A DNA stretch of 64,000 nucleotides from Siphonodentalium dalli. Its lineage: Eukaryota; Mollusca; Scaphopoda; Gadilida; Siphonodentaliidae. The position numbers and the translations under genes are program-made. Under the pieces are notes generated by a model. The model was not told where the DNA came from. It worked only from the letters and a program-made list of their open reading frames with translations, and searched no databases. Of the stretch, positions 11,675-21,995 are shown in pieces (position 1 is the first letter of the stretch; each line of letters opens with the position of its first letter). The stretch covers positions 153,639,577 to 153,703,576 of the forward strand of contig CP136065.1 of assembly GCA_032622095.1 (NCBI GenBank), in the 5' to 3' direction.

Positions 11675-11805
11675 AAAGTTTCGATACTCTGAAGGTCCTA
11701 TATTCCGAAGACCCAATACTCTGATACACCGAAGGTCCAACACTCTGAAGGTCCGATGCTACAAAGGCCCAATACTACGAATGTCCGTTACTCTGAAGGT
11801 TTATT
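11675..11805. repeat. Minisatellite, 'ctctgaaggtcc' units
   Basis: About eight diverged units of 14-20 bp built on tactctgaaggtccaa. Confidence 0.75.
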
Positions 11806-12057
11806 AGAACAAAGAAGAATCTGTTTCATCCAGAAACACGTCGTCAGTATAAAATCTTCTAATTCAGAGACAAAATGGTTAATCAACACTGATAAATAAA
11901 ACCGATGCAAGTGCTCAGACCGTCGATGAGTATTTGACCACAAAACATTCAATTAACATTTGATTGAATGGTAATTAACGGGTAATCATCACATTGAAAG
12001 TGGCTCAATTCCGCTTTCGTCAGGCTGTAAATTGGTTGATAAATATATTAAAACCCT

Positions 12058-12131
12058 CTTGGGTATTTGTACAAGAAATACAGACCGTGTGCTACATGCC
12101 TTGGTCAGTATTTCTTGTACAAATACCCAAG
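12058..12131. repeat. Perfect 24-bp stem hairpin
   Basis: The arms 12058-12081 and 12108-12131 (start cttgggtatttgtacaag) are perfectly complementary around a 26-base loop. The size resembles a small-RNA precursor or a tiny foldback element. No evidence of expression. Confidence 0.8.
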
Positions 12132-12354
12132 CTGGTTATAACCTAGCTATACATACCAAACGAGAGACAAAGCTAACACGACAGGTATTTTAAGTTTATG
12201 ACCGGAAAATATAGGTTGAATTGCTATCATTTTTGTAAGGCAAACCTGAATGACTGTAGATTTTGATCTCAATAAAAATTATTGAAAGAAAACAAAAAAA
12301 AGAAGAAAGAGCTATGTTATAATATTCTAAGAAGGTTTTTATTATGTCACTCAC

Positions 12355-12477
12355 CCCAAAAAAGTACATAGAGTTCCACATCCAGTTCCACGTCCGGTTT
12401 ATGAAATTCCACCACCGCCAGAACGGGTAGCGTGTACTCGTTTTATGGACTGTGTAATGCTCTACTGAATAAACATC
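12355..12477 (-). CDS. Exon 16 (residues 509-549), Trp-rich
   Basis: 123 nt, phase 0 on both sides, acceptor gttttcag and donor gtgagt. It reads DVYSVEHYTVHKTSTRYPFW, then RWWNFINRTWNWMWNSMYFF and G. Seven Trp in 41 residues, with Arg between them, suggests a membrane-interface segment leading into the hydrophobic exon 17. Confidence 0.9.
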
Positions 12478-12746
12478 CTGAAAACAAACAACACAAGTTT
12501 CTAAATGAAGGCAACTTGAAATATCACAGCAAAAAATGAAGCTGAGACGTTTTTGACGTAATATTCACAGTATATTACTATCTTGGAACAGCGGAGTACA
12601 TAGATAAGTAACTCTGCATGTTGAAAATGGTACAAATAAGTCTTTGTCACCAGAAGAAAATCCACGTATTAATTATTTATTTTTCAAAATTCATTACATT
12701 AAAAATAACCTACAAATTGATGAGTAAATAAAATATTCATGCAATG

Positions 12747-13340
12747 TTAAAGGGACCAAAGGCCTTCACAGTGGGTAAATGAACGAAGAGCGAATAAAAG
12801 TCTGTAAAAACATCAAGACCAAGACGAACACGAAGAAATAGATAAACATTATTCTTATCTTAATTATTGATAGTTCTACAATTACGAAATTTCACATGTT
12901 GAAACCATTGTTATGTACACAAACTGTTACAGTGATTTGTCAACAATCATCGCTAATTTTGTATTAACTTCAAATATTTAAGTCTGAACAATATTTTCAG
13001 AATATTTTTAAATGCTTTGACCATGTTTGCAGTCAAGTTTTGATTAAACTTTGGTATGCAAAATTTCATTATTGGAGAGTAATTAATAATGAAAATAAGA
13101 ATAAAGTTAATCTATTGTTCATGTACTTGTTGATTACAGTTGTTTTAACCCTTTCAGTGCCAAGTCCGATTTTTGTATCAACCCATATTTCCTTGATTAT
13201 TATAATCAAAAATTTGAAAAATGATCAAGGAAATATGGGTCGGTACAAAAATCGGACATGGCACTGAAAGGGTTAAAGACTTTTAATAAAAAAAAATTAT
13301 GTTATTTTGCATGCAACCACCTCAAAGGACTTGAGTTTAT
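12747..13340 (+). mobile_element. TTAA element family F, copy 1, carrying a nested element
   Basis: It begins ttaaagggaccaaaggcctt and ends cctcaaaggacttgag. Relatives are 41008-41736 and 47395-47915. At an inner TTAA it contains the 130-bp palindrome 13146-13276; the relative at about 47840 (gttgtttagcagactttt) shows the uninterrupted form. Confidence 0.75.
13146..13276. mobile_element. 130-bp palindromic TTAA element nested in family F
   Basis: TTAACCCTTTCAGTGCC at the left and the inverted ggcactgaaagggttaa at the right. The arms continue through ccgatttttgta and catatttccttgat. A near-perfect foldback with TTAA target and CCCTTT terminus, of piggyBac-type. Confidence 0.85.
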
Positions 13341-13497
13341 TTAACCCTTTCATGATGGGAGCTGCGCTGGTGCAGCATTAAAGATCCTGTGCCAGTGCAT
13401 TCTCTTAATTATGCAAGTTTCCCATTGAGAGCCTTGCATATATAAGAGAATGCAATGGCTTACAAGGGCAAGGTAAATATTGTAAGGCATTGTCATA
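13341..13497 (+). mobile_element. TTAA element family C, copy 1 (truncated)
   Basis: It begins ttaaccctttcatgatggga, directly at the end of family F copy 1. It carries gctgcgctggtgcagcatta and the inner hairpin with agagaatgca. The right part is lost where the Tigger fragment begins. Confidence 0.75.
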
Positions 13498-13539
13498 ACG
13501 TCGTCAGCTGTGTTTGCTTGCATCATCATATATTGCATT

Positions 13540-13930
13540 ACAAGGTCGCAGCCATGTGTTGTATCATCAATTGTCGGGGTCAGGCTTGTTGCACCCTATG
13601 ACCTCATTTTCGTCGTCTTCAAGCATGTTCTCTTTTTCTGCCAAGATAGCATCCACGATGTCATCTTCTGTTGTCAGAGCACATGTTGGGATTTCATTGT
13701 TGATGTTAACATATGACTTCATTTGGGTCTTCGTTTAGTCCTAGTTTCACCAACTGGCTCAATGGAAAGTCATCTTCAATGTCATCATCATCAGAGCCTG
13801 TTGTCTCTAGGTCGTCTTTTGTCTCAAAGCTGCAGTGCCTGAAGCAGTTGGCGACTGTCATTTCTGTCACATTGGCCCACGATTGCTGCATCAGTGTCAT
13901 GGAATCGAGCACGGTGGAAATTGACCCACT
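13540..13930 (-). pseudogene. pogo/Tigger-type transposase C-terminal fragment
   Basis: The minus strand reads LDSMTLMQQSWANVTEMTVA then NCFRHCSFET, an acidic stretch GSDDDDIEDDFPLSQLVKLG, a stop or frame change, then EIPTCALTTEDDIVDAILAE. Known: the W-x-x-V-(T)-x-x-T-(I/V)-x-NCF(R/K) motif followed by acidic residues is the tail of Tigger/pogo-like DDE transposases. The catalytic domain is absent and no terminal repeats are joined to it. It is a broken remnant between two TTAA elements. Confidence 0.78.
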
Positions 13931-14059
13931 TCATTAAAATGTTAAATAAACAAGGCAGTAGGACAAACAATTACTCTAGAAAACTTGCAATTATACCTCA
14001 CAACTTTATAGGCAATTGAATGGAAGCACACTGAGTTATAATCACATGGGCGCTTTGAC

Positions 14060-14501
14060 TTAAAAATGCATTATCAGAATTAACGCTCCTACATTACTAT
14101 TTCTTTGGCTTCGGGGGTAAAAAATATTTGATTTGAGTCGAGGAACCCACCCATCAATGCTCAGAGTGATCAGATATCGATTCTTGAAATTTGTCATTTC
14201 TTGAGATGTGCTATTATTTGTGACCCAGAAAAACGTTGTGAATGAAGATGGATAACTCTAAAATCAAGTGGTAATACGGACAAATTTCGTAATACTCAAG
14301 TGATATTACGGCCATATTTCGTTGAACAAAATGTTGATAAATAACATGTTTTGGGAAATTTATACCACAGTTGACAGTGGTTAGCATTATTTTGTTGCAA
14401 TTAATCAATTCTGATAACAAAAGCGTATTTTGAAGAAATGTTGTTGTTATTGTTGTATCTTGATGATATGGGGACCATCTGATCGGATTGAGTACCTTTA
14501 A
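14060..14501 (-). mobile_element. TTAA element family E, copy 2
   Basis: Inverted relative to copy 1. It runs from ttaaaaatgcattatcagaa to gattgagtacctttaa, essentially full length. Confidence 0.75.
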
Positions 14502-15394
14502 CCATAGTAATAAGTGTTATAAGCTGGCTAGTGGGACCAAATTGTTTCGCCTTAAAAAGCGGGAATTTTGGCTTTGCACACAAGCTATCCGGGACCAGGC
14601 AATGGCTTTGACTTAAGTGGGGTATTCAAGTTACCGACTTCGACATAACAAAGTTTGACTGTAACAGAAGCTATATACCCCTAAATTTATACAGAAAATA
14701 TAGGAAAGATATACAAGATCTTTAAAAATCACATTCTGTCTTACTTTGAGAATTGAGCATAAAAATTATGGGTCAAACAATTTTTATACTAAGGCCAAAT
14801 AAAAAAGGAACTTCGTTTCTCAGGGACCGCCGCGTCTTAAAAAACTGTGCGCATTGGCACATTTTATCGCCAGCTGATAATAAGCTTACTACCCTACCGC
14901 GTGTTCCCAATTTTCACCGTTGAGATTGGCAGGATGAAAGCAATGTAGGTATATAGAGTTATGCCTCTTTGGTGGTAAAAGTACAACTGACCGGATTCCG
15001 GGTTGCGAGATCGAGCGCACCTCGTTGTTTCCGGTATGAAAAATGGCCACGCTCTTAAATAATAAATGTTGCCATGTTTGGAAAGAAGCTGGGAGCACCT
15101 CTTCAACACCTTGTACCATGGACAGTTATATCATGCCCTAATACACATTCTTTTCGATAATTCTTACTGAAATACCGAGAGAAAACTCAGGCGAACAATT
15201 CTGAAATCACTTTTCACACTGTTTCAAGTTCGCGTTTCAAACTTGAAAACATCGGACTTTGATTGTGTTGATGGAACAGTTAAATGCTTCTGATGTTGCA
15301 ACAACGTTCGGATGTTCGGTCGATACATACAAATCGAAATAATTATAAAAAAGGATGACATTGATGTTATAGTTCCAAATTATGTTGGTGATTC
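14502..15394. other. Intron sequence, no assigned feature
   Basis: Several short overlapping open frames at 14.89-15.12 kb have no family features. A degenerate repeat near 14790-14850 (ggccaaataaaaaa.., ctcagggaccgc) resembles pieces at 15985, 22780, 48830 and 49475. Confidence 0.4.
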
Positions 15395-15700
15395 ATGTAC
15401 ATGTTTTCAACAAACAAAAACGCTTTTGAACTTCTAATGAAGAAGGAAGGTACCGCATTTCCAACATACAACAGCAAACCAAGAAGAGATGATTTATCGA
15501 GAGACTTTGTGTGTTTCAATGAAATGAGAACACTTGGATTTCAAAAGGACAGTGTCCCGAGCATTGGCATGAATTTTATTAACACGATCTGCAATGCACT
15601 GTGGTTTATAGACCCTCATGTGAATAAATTAGAAGAACGTGCATGCTCTTTATCAAAAATGTTTGAACATTTCATTGGGTATAATGACCCCAAAAATTAA
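15395..15700 (+). CDS. Intact 101-codon ORF, unknown; probably the tail of a repeated or retrotransposed gene
   Basis: ATG to TAA without interruption, followed within 10 bp by an AATAAA-like signal (aataataaaat). It reads MYMFSTNKNAFELLMKKEGT, then FPTYNSKPRRDDLSRDFVCF, NEMRTLGFQKDSVPSIGMNF and NALWFIDPHVNKLEERACSL. The composition looks like a real protein. A frame just upstream (DDIDVIVPNYVGDS) appears to lead into it through a frameshift, so this may be only the C-terminus of a longer broken gene. No introns and opposite strand to the host gene. Function not recognised. Confidence 0.45.
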   Translation: MYMFSTNKNAFELLMKKEGTAFPTYNSKPRRDDLSRDFVCFNEMRTLGFQKDSVPSIGMNFINTICNALWFIDPHVNKLEERACSLSKMFEHFIGYNDPKN

Positions 15701-16049
15701 AAAATAATAAAATTTGTCTGCTTCTATATCATTTCTAATTGAATATATAAATTCCTTCCCAAATGGAATATAGTGTCAGACTGACTGGATCCTTTCCCAT
15801 TTCAGATCTATTATCATTTAGCTGCATGTACTCTGTCCACCACCTAAGGCTTTCCATGTTATATGGATCAGAAATTTGAATAAGGAGTGTTTTGTTACAC
15901 GGTATCATTAAAATAAAATTATAATAAACAAAAACCTGCCTCCCTCATCTGAAAAATTTGAAATAAATAATAATAACATATACCTGCCTCCCTCATCACT
16001 TTTGAAAAAACAATTCCCTGAGAAACAAACACCTTTTTTTATTTGGCCT

Positions 16050-16275
16050 AAATACGCATTGACGAGTAGCTCCCTTAGGAAATGTTCAGATGATAAGTTC
16101 AACATAGGTCCTTTGTTGAACTTATTATCTGAACATTTCCCTCCAATAAACAGAACATCTGTACTTTTATTATCTGTCGGCTGCTTATGGTACAGTCTAT
16201 TTTTCCTGAAACCCCTCCATATGAAAAATAGACCATTCCAATGCATTATTTTAAAATCCATTTTGTATAGAATGG
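16050..16275 (+). mobile_element. TTAA element family D, copy 2 (degenerate)
   Basis: The family core, aatacgcattgacgagtag to gttgaacttattatctgaac, is clear. The outer ends are eroded and no clean TTAA pair remains. Confidence 0.65.
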
Positions 16276-16460
16276 GGTAACTAATTATTTTACAATTCAA
16301 AACCAATTCCAAGAGTTTGAGGGAACAACAGATGTGCATAACTTACATTACATCTTAAAATCCATTTTGTATAGAATGGGGTAACTAATTATTTTTACAA
16401 TTCAAAACCAATTCCAAAAGTTTGAGGGAACAACAGATGAGCATAACTTACATTACATCT
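16252..16460. repeat. 104-bp tandem duplication beside an exon
   Basis: Two nearly identical copies, about 16252-16355 and 16356-16460, both with ccattttgtatagaatgggg and gagggaacaacagatg. The second copy ends 13 bp from the donor of exon 15. Confidence 0.88.
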
Positions 16461-16472
16461 TTCAGTACTTAC

Positions 16473-16664
16473 ACGTTTACCAATCTTGACAGGTGCCCTG
16501 GTTCGATCACGTTCGATGATGGTTGGAATGACTGTTGCTTGGCTGTTGCCTGGAACAAGTTTGGTGACTATGTAGTTGCTGGGCAACCAGATTCTCGTCC
16601 TAAATTTATATGTTCGAGTTGGAAATCTCACTTTACCAAGCTCGTTTCTCAGCACACTTTCCCT
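16473..16664 (-). CDS. Exon 15 (residues 445-508), largest exon
   Basis: 192 nt, phase 0 on both sides, acceptor gtttcag and donor gtaagt. It reads RESVLRNELGKVRFPTRTYK, then a basic stretch with IWLPSNYIVTKLVPGN and ...PVKIGKR. The open frame runs on past the donor into a tandemly duplicated intron segment (16252-16460), which makes the donor choice important. The phase match with exon 16 supports it. Confidence 0.9.
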
Positions 16665-16953
16665 CTGAAACAGCGATGAGAACAATATGACATTTTTAAT
16701 TACATTACATTAATAAATCCACTTTTAAACAATAAATATATATTGTTTTGCAACACTGACAAATAATCTCTAGTAGGCATACTTATGCTTGTAGAAAATT
16801 AACATATGCTCTAAATTGAAATTGGTAAACACGACATTTGGCGCAAATGTGTTGTGAGGTGACAACAATGTTACAATGCCGTTTTCGAGGAAAGAATATG
16901 TAAACAGTGAATCAGTGCTATCAATGAAATATGTGAGAAAACCATGTCTTGTA

Positions 16954-18370
16954 CAGTGAAACCTGCTTTGGGCGACCACTGCCAAGAGCGACCACCTGGC
17001 ATTAACGACCGGATTGGCTTTGTACGGACTGGTTTTACTATATAAATGACCTGCCGTGAGCAACCACCTGTCAAACGCGACCAGCGGTCAGTGATTTGTG
17101 GCAAAAATGACCGAATTTACCCGTTATGAACGACCACAAGACATGAAAAATAAGTCTTTAACTAGTGCTTTTCCAACGTGAGCCCCATATGCTTCAGCAG
17201 GATGCATTTCTTTGATTAAAATTATTTGCAATCATAGACTATGATTTGGGGGGGGATTCCCCACCGGGACATGTGACTAAGTGGAATTCCCAACAGGAGG
17301 GATATATCATTGGTTCATTTTAATCCAAAAGCAGTATTTGGGAACGTGGATTATTAAAACTTCATCACTCTTTTTTTTTACGTGAATGTTGACGATGTGT
17401 TTGACCTAACTAATGTATGAATAAATACAAACAAGATCCTATATTCCATTTTAGCATAAAATTGAGACTCTGCTTGGCTGTACTGTTGTTTTAGCAATAG
17501 GCCTATCATTATAATCCAGTCGCTGCCTCATTGTGACGAAGCATGAAAACGCTTACAGCAAAGTGTCAAACTTACTCAACGCGGGGATTAATGTCTGCAC
17601 CCCAAGCGTACAGCATAAAGGAACCTTTGTTTAATAAATACAGGAGTTCGCGTCCTCCCGCTATGAAAGAACCATCAACACGCTGACAATTAATACATGC
17701 TTTCCAAGTTTTTAATGCTCATTCCCGGGCTTCATATTAAATTAAAATCATTCCATGTGACATCATCAAGTACTAGTAGTTTGCAGACACTACGCAATGA
17801 ACTACGTCGCAACAATAAAACATCAAAGAGATATTCCGTTGTCGCGAAATGGAGGTCAATCATGCACGTGGCCAGAATAATTACAGATCAGAGGTCAGGT
17901 CAAGGACACCCACTGTTGATGAATTTTCTGCTGTTTGCAGTTTTATTCGAAGATACTGATACATTCAAAATAATATAATATGTGAGACAGGAATGAAATA
18001 AAGACACACAGTGACGACTGATGTACGTTTATTTCCTTTTTATCAAGTTATCATGTTGGGAGTTGATTTGCGCCCCTGGAATCTGTCTTGTTCTTCCTTC
18101 TGTCACGAATCACGTGCCCGGTGTGTTCTCTGAATCAGAGTCTGATAGGCTGTTCTATTTTGTTTTAGTTTTTTACTAATATTAATTTAAAGTATACTTT
18201 ATTAAAAAAAGAATTAAACATATAATCACAATCATTTTCAATCAGTTTGTGTATAAAAATAATTCACTTGCTCAGACATCTAACACTGATGATAGATCAT
18301 AGATCAGTCGAAATTGGAACAGACCTGTTGTGTTGGCAAAATGGGTGGTCTCTCATAACAGGTTTCACTG
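16954..18370. mobile_element. 1.4-kb TA-flanked DNA element (CAGTGAAACCTG termini)
   Basis: The left terminus cagtgaaacctg and the right terminus caggtttcactg are inverted and each is flanked by TA (16952-16953, 18371-18372). Inside, the left end carries several gcgaccac motifs and the right end gtggtctc. Known: TA target duplication and CAGT... termini are shared by mariner and pogo/Tigger elements. The interior (open frame 17697-17978, plus) shows no recognisable transposase, so the copy is non-autonomous. Confidence 0.78.
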
Positions 18371-18394
18371 TATCAACTATTTTCTTAACTGGTT

Positions 18395-18630
18395 TTTAGT
18401 ATTGACCCCATCAATTAATTGTCACTCAGTATTCACCCCACTTTGTTAACTGGTATTCAGTATTCACCCCACTCTGTTATCTGGTATTCAGTATTCACCC
18501 CACTCTGTTAACTGGTATTTGGTACTGGTATTCAGCAGTATTCACCGCACTCTGTTAACTGGTATTCAGTATTCACCCCACTCTGTTAACTGGTATTCAC
18601 CCCACTGTTAACTGGTGTTCAGTATTCATT
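18395..18630. repeat. Minisatellite, about 32-bp unit
   Basis: Six to seven units of ttcagtattcaccccactct followed by gttaactggta, with some shortened units. Confidence 0.9.
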
Positions 18631-18790
18631 TATATTTGAAATTTACATGGGCATGTGTAAGGCGAGGCAGTGTCAATTTCTCGTATTTAAAAGCAAAAAT
18701 ATTTGAAAACCACGCGGGCGCGCTATTTAATATAATTTTTTTTCCTGAGGCTCATGCCAACGCAGCATTCCGCCTTGGCATCAACTATAT

Positions 18791-18912
18791 TAACGCCCTA
18801 AATAATTGACTCTTTAACCACAGCAGAATTGTGAGTAATTTTTCAGGATTTAGTCGGAAATATGGCTTGTTGCCATTCATCGGAAAGCTCTGTGAGTTAA
18901 GGAATCAATTAT
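18791..18912. mobile_element. Foldback family A, copy 1 (one arm)
   Basis: One arm of the family (gccctaaataattgactc ... atggcttgttgccattc) with only the last bases of the other. Confidence 0.8.
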
Positions 18913-19305
18913 CAAAATCAAAATCACCCAATAAAGTTTCATTTACACATTTTTTACTGAGTTTTCAGATTCAATACAACACATGTTTAACACATGTTTG
19001 AACATAGTTACTGATTACAGTAATGAATCGGAAATTTGAATTGGGAAACGGGTCTGTTTAATCTCACTTGTAGAAAAAAAACAATCATTTTGTACCGATT
19101 AATATTTTCCTAACAGATTGATCGTGAATAAAAAGGTTGCACATGTGGGTTTCGGGATCATGCGGCAAACCTGAGAAAAAGGAAATTTGACTTTCTGGAC
19201 CAACAAAACTCAGCATATTGTGGAAGTGCATGGATCCCAAGATAAAATATAAATCATAAAAATTATAGTACAAACAACTATGGGTGTTTTACAGAATCTT
19301 CATAC

Positions 19306-19425
19306 CTCCTTAATAAAGTTAAAATCTCGACGTAAGAAGTACACTGTCTGATTGAGATTCTCCTCTTCACAAATGTGGATGGCATCCTCGTGCGCAGACC
19401 ACAAATTCTGTTCAATGAAGTCCTC
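19306..19425 (-). CDS. Exon 14 (residues 405-444)
   Basis: 120 nt, phase 0 on both sides, acceptor gttttag and donor gtatga. It reads EDFIEQNLWSAHEDAIHICE then EENLNQTVYFLRRDFNFIKE. Acidic and helical. Confidence 0.88.
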
Positions 19426-19678
19426 CTAAAAACATACAAAATATGTAATATTTTGCAAAAAGACTTTTATAATTTCAGTAATAGCCAGTAAACCCCTAAT
19501 TTTTCTTTCAAATCTGGGTGCATATATATCTATATATAGACTCGAGGGCAGGCAAAAATCCAGACTAACCAGCTCCTTGATATATGGATGTTGTACCATG
19601 GCTATAACTTGTCTAAAAAGTTTAGCTGTATATGTAGGTGTTGGTTTGCTCTAGAGATCAGGCTAGGGGGAGAATATA

Positions 19679-19796
19679 GAGTAATGCCCTAAATAATCGA
19701 TTCCTTAACCACAACAGAATTATGGGTAATTTTTCAGGATTTAGTCGGAAATATGGCTTGTTGCCATTCATGAGTTGATTATTTAGGGCATTACTG
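19679..19796. mobile_element. Foldback family A, copy 2 (inner deletion)
   Basis: Both outer ends are present (gtaatgccctaaataatcga and tgattatttagggcattact); most of the second arm is deleted. Confidence 0.82.
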
Positions 19797-19952
19797 TATC
19801 TCTGCAAAATGTTTAAATTCTCCTTTTTTCATCAAGCAATAAGACACTTCTCTCTATTATTCCAGAATGTCTAAGCATTAATCCTTTGAATACTGTTCAC
19901 ACCCATTCTAATGTCCTATTACCCTGGGCTCCCAAGCTAAAGTTGCATGCTT

Positions 19953-20212
19953 TTAACATTTATGACGGGAGCAGCGCTGGTGCAACATTAAAGATTATGT
20001 ACCAGTACATTCTCTTATATGTGCGAGTCTCCCATATGGAGCCTCACATATATAAGAGAATACACTGGCTTACAAGGTAAAGGTAAATATTGTTAGACCA
20101 ATGTTTTCTCTTATATATGCGAGGCTCCCTATGGGAGACTCGCATATATATGGCAATGCACTGTACAGGGTTTGCGCAAAATTTCAGGAAGCTCCAGTCA
20201 TTGAAGGGTTAA
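19953..20212 (+). mobile_element. TTAA element family C, copy 2 (full length)
   Basis: About 260 bp from ttaacatttatgacggga to ttgaagggttaa. Inside are two consecutive hairpins of the ttctcttatatatgcgagtc type, giving two stem loops one after the other. Confidence 0.8.
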
Positions 20213-20609
20213 GAGTTTTATTTATAATTCCCATGAATTTCCTCAACAAAAACAAGAGGTACGCTGTCGCGTGGCATTTGCCCCCGACCGTAGCAATTCG
20301 GATTAAGTATGGACGAAACTGCGGATATCCGAGGAGGTCTATATGACCATTCCAAAAGAAGTTCGTACAATCATCACTTCTAGAAATTCCGGAAACCCAA
20401 AAACAAGCGATCCGGAAACCCAAAAACAAGCGAAAATTCAAATTTTCTAAGTTGAAAAAAGGGCCATAACTCTGGCAAAAATCATCAGATCATACCCAAA
20501 TTCGCACTTGACATGTATTTTCATATAACTGATCCACAAAATACGGGATTTGCAATCGTACCACCAAAGCTCACGCTATCATCTGGAAACCCCAAAAAAC
20601 AAGAGAAAA

Positions 20610-21003
20610 ATTGAATTTTCTAAGTAAAAAAAGGGCCATAACTCTGGTGAAAATGGGTGGACGAAACCCGCGCTATGCATGTAGCTGCTCTATCACCATA
20701 CCAAATATCAGCTAAATCTGCCCAGCGGTTGCTGAACAATAATGCAAAATGTTTGTACGGACGGACAAAATTGAATTTTCTAAGTAAAAAAAGGGCCATA
20801 ACTCTGGTGAAAATGGGTGGACGAAACCTGCGCTATGCATGTAGCTGTTCCCCCATGCTGCTCTATCACCATACCAAATATCAGCTATATCTGCCCAGCG
20901 GTTGCTGAGCAATAATGCAAAATGTTTGTATGGACGGACGGAACGACGGACGTACGGACGGACGGAGACGTCGACTATATACCCGCCGACTTCAAGTCGG
21001 GGG
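20610..21003. repeat. Tandem repeat, 2 units of about 150 bp plus GGAC tail
   Basis: Two near-identical units (aagggccataactctggtga, then ggtggacgaaacc, gctatgcatgtagctg and cagcggttgctga) followed by a (ggac)n-like tail, a small hairpin ccgacttcaagtcgg and the end motif gggggcataata. Open frames here (20657-20908, 20712-21014) are by-products. Confidence 0.88.
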
Positions 21004-21022
21004 CATAATAACAATCAATGTA

Positions 21023-21224
21023 CAGTAATGCCCTAAATAATTGACTCCTTAACCACAGCAGAATTATGTGTAATTTTTCAGGATTTAGTCGGAAATATGG
21101 CTTGATGCCATTCATCGGAAAGCTTTTTCCGATGAATGGCAACAAGCCATATTTCCGACTAAATCCTGAAAAGTTACTCATAATTCTGCTGTGGTTAAGG
21201 AGTCAATTATTTAGGGCATTACTG
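21023..21224. mobile_element. Foldback family A, copy 3 (full, TA flanked)
   Basis: 202-bp near-perfect palindrome. Termini cagtaatgccctaaataat and its inverse, flanked by TA on both sides (21021-21022, 21225-21226). The whole element is arm plus arm with almost no loop. Confidence 0.92.
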
Positions 21225-21226
21225 TA

Positions 21227-21914
21227 TTGTTTAGCTTGCCTCATTCCTGTGGCATGCTTCTTGTATCGTCATTTGTGGTAGGGATATCAAGGTCAGATAG
21301 CTGGTTACCATGCCAACATTTGTCATTATTGCCAAATTTCACAATGGAATTGTGGTATTTACAAGTATTTTATTGACATATCATTGGTGTCTTATTCTTA
21401 ACTTCACCCACTAATCATCAAATCCATATTTTGGACAGTGACTGTCCATTTCTTCATTGTTTTGGTTTGGAACCATCGCTGGTGTGATTATTTTATACCA
21501 GGTGTATATAATTTCATGATTATATTTTATAAATTATAATAACATGACAATTTCAGTTTCATTTCATCACAATAAGTCTTCAGACCAGTATTTTCCAAGA
21601 GAAATTCCAATGTATACCTTGTGTATCACATGATTACCACATAAATATAGATGATAGTTTTACTCACACACAGTGTCATTTACTTGTTTTATCATTGCGG
21701 AGTAGGTGAAAGCCAATTAATATGAGGCATACTTGCGATTAAACAAGTTACTGAGGTAGAACTAGCGAAGAACACAAGGTTACAAAATGAATGTTTTTCT
21801 TCCCAACTATTTTGATGTTATGGTTTGATGAATCTAGAGAAGTGACTTCTCTCAATTTTATTCCTCTCGACTGATCCGTGGTTTATATCTTGATCTTTGA
21901 CCTGCTGAGTTTAC
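21227..21914. other. Intron sequence, no feature seen
   Basis: AT-rich and not visibly repeated within the window. Confidence 0.4.
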
Positions 21915-21995
21915 CTCAAACTGTTGCAGCTGTTCATTCATCCATGACTTGATCCTTGACCTCACAGGAAATCTTGATCTCAGGTCATCTTCCAA
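21915..21995 (-). CDS. Exon 13 (residues 378-404)
   Basis: 81 nt, phase 0 on both sides, acceptor tttccag and donor gtaaac. It reads LEDDLRSRFPVRSRIKSWMN then EQLQQFE. Highly charged. Confidence 0.87.

Noticed and set aside
13350-13738. Several plus- and minus-strand frames of 62-74 codons
   Set aside because: They are by-products of the family C repeat and of the antisense of the Tigger fragment.
14889-15119. Two minus-strand frames and a tRNA-like box at 14.9-15.1 kb
   Set aside because: No cloverleaf could be built and neither frame has protein features or splice partners.
17697-17978. 93-codon frame as transposase of the 1.4-kb TA element
   Set aside because: No DDE or DNA-binding motif and no similarity that I recognise.
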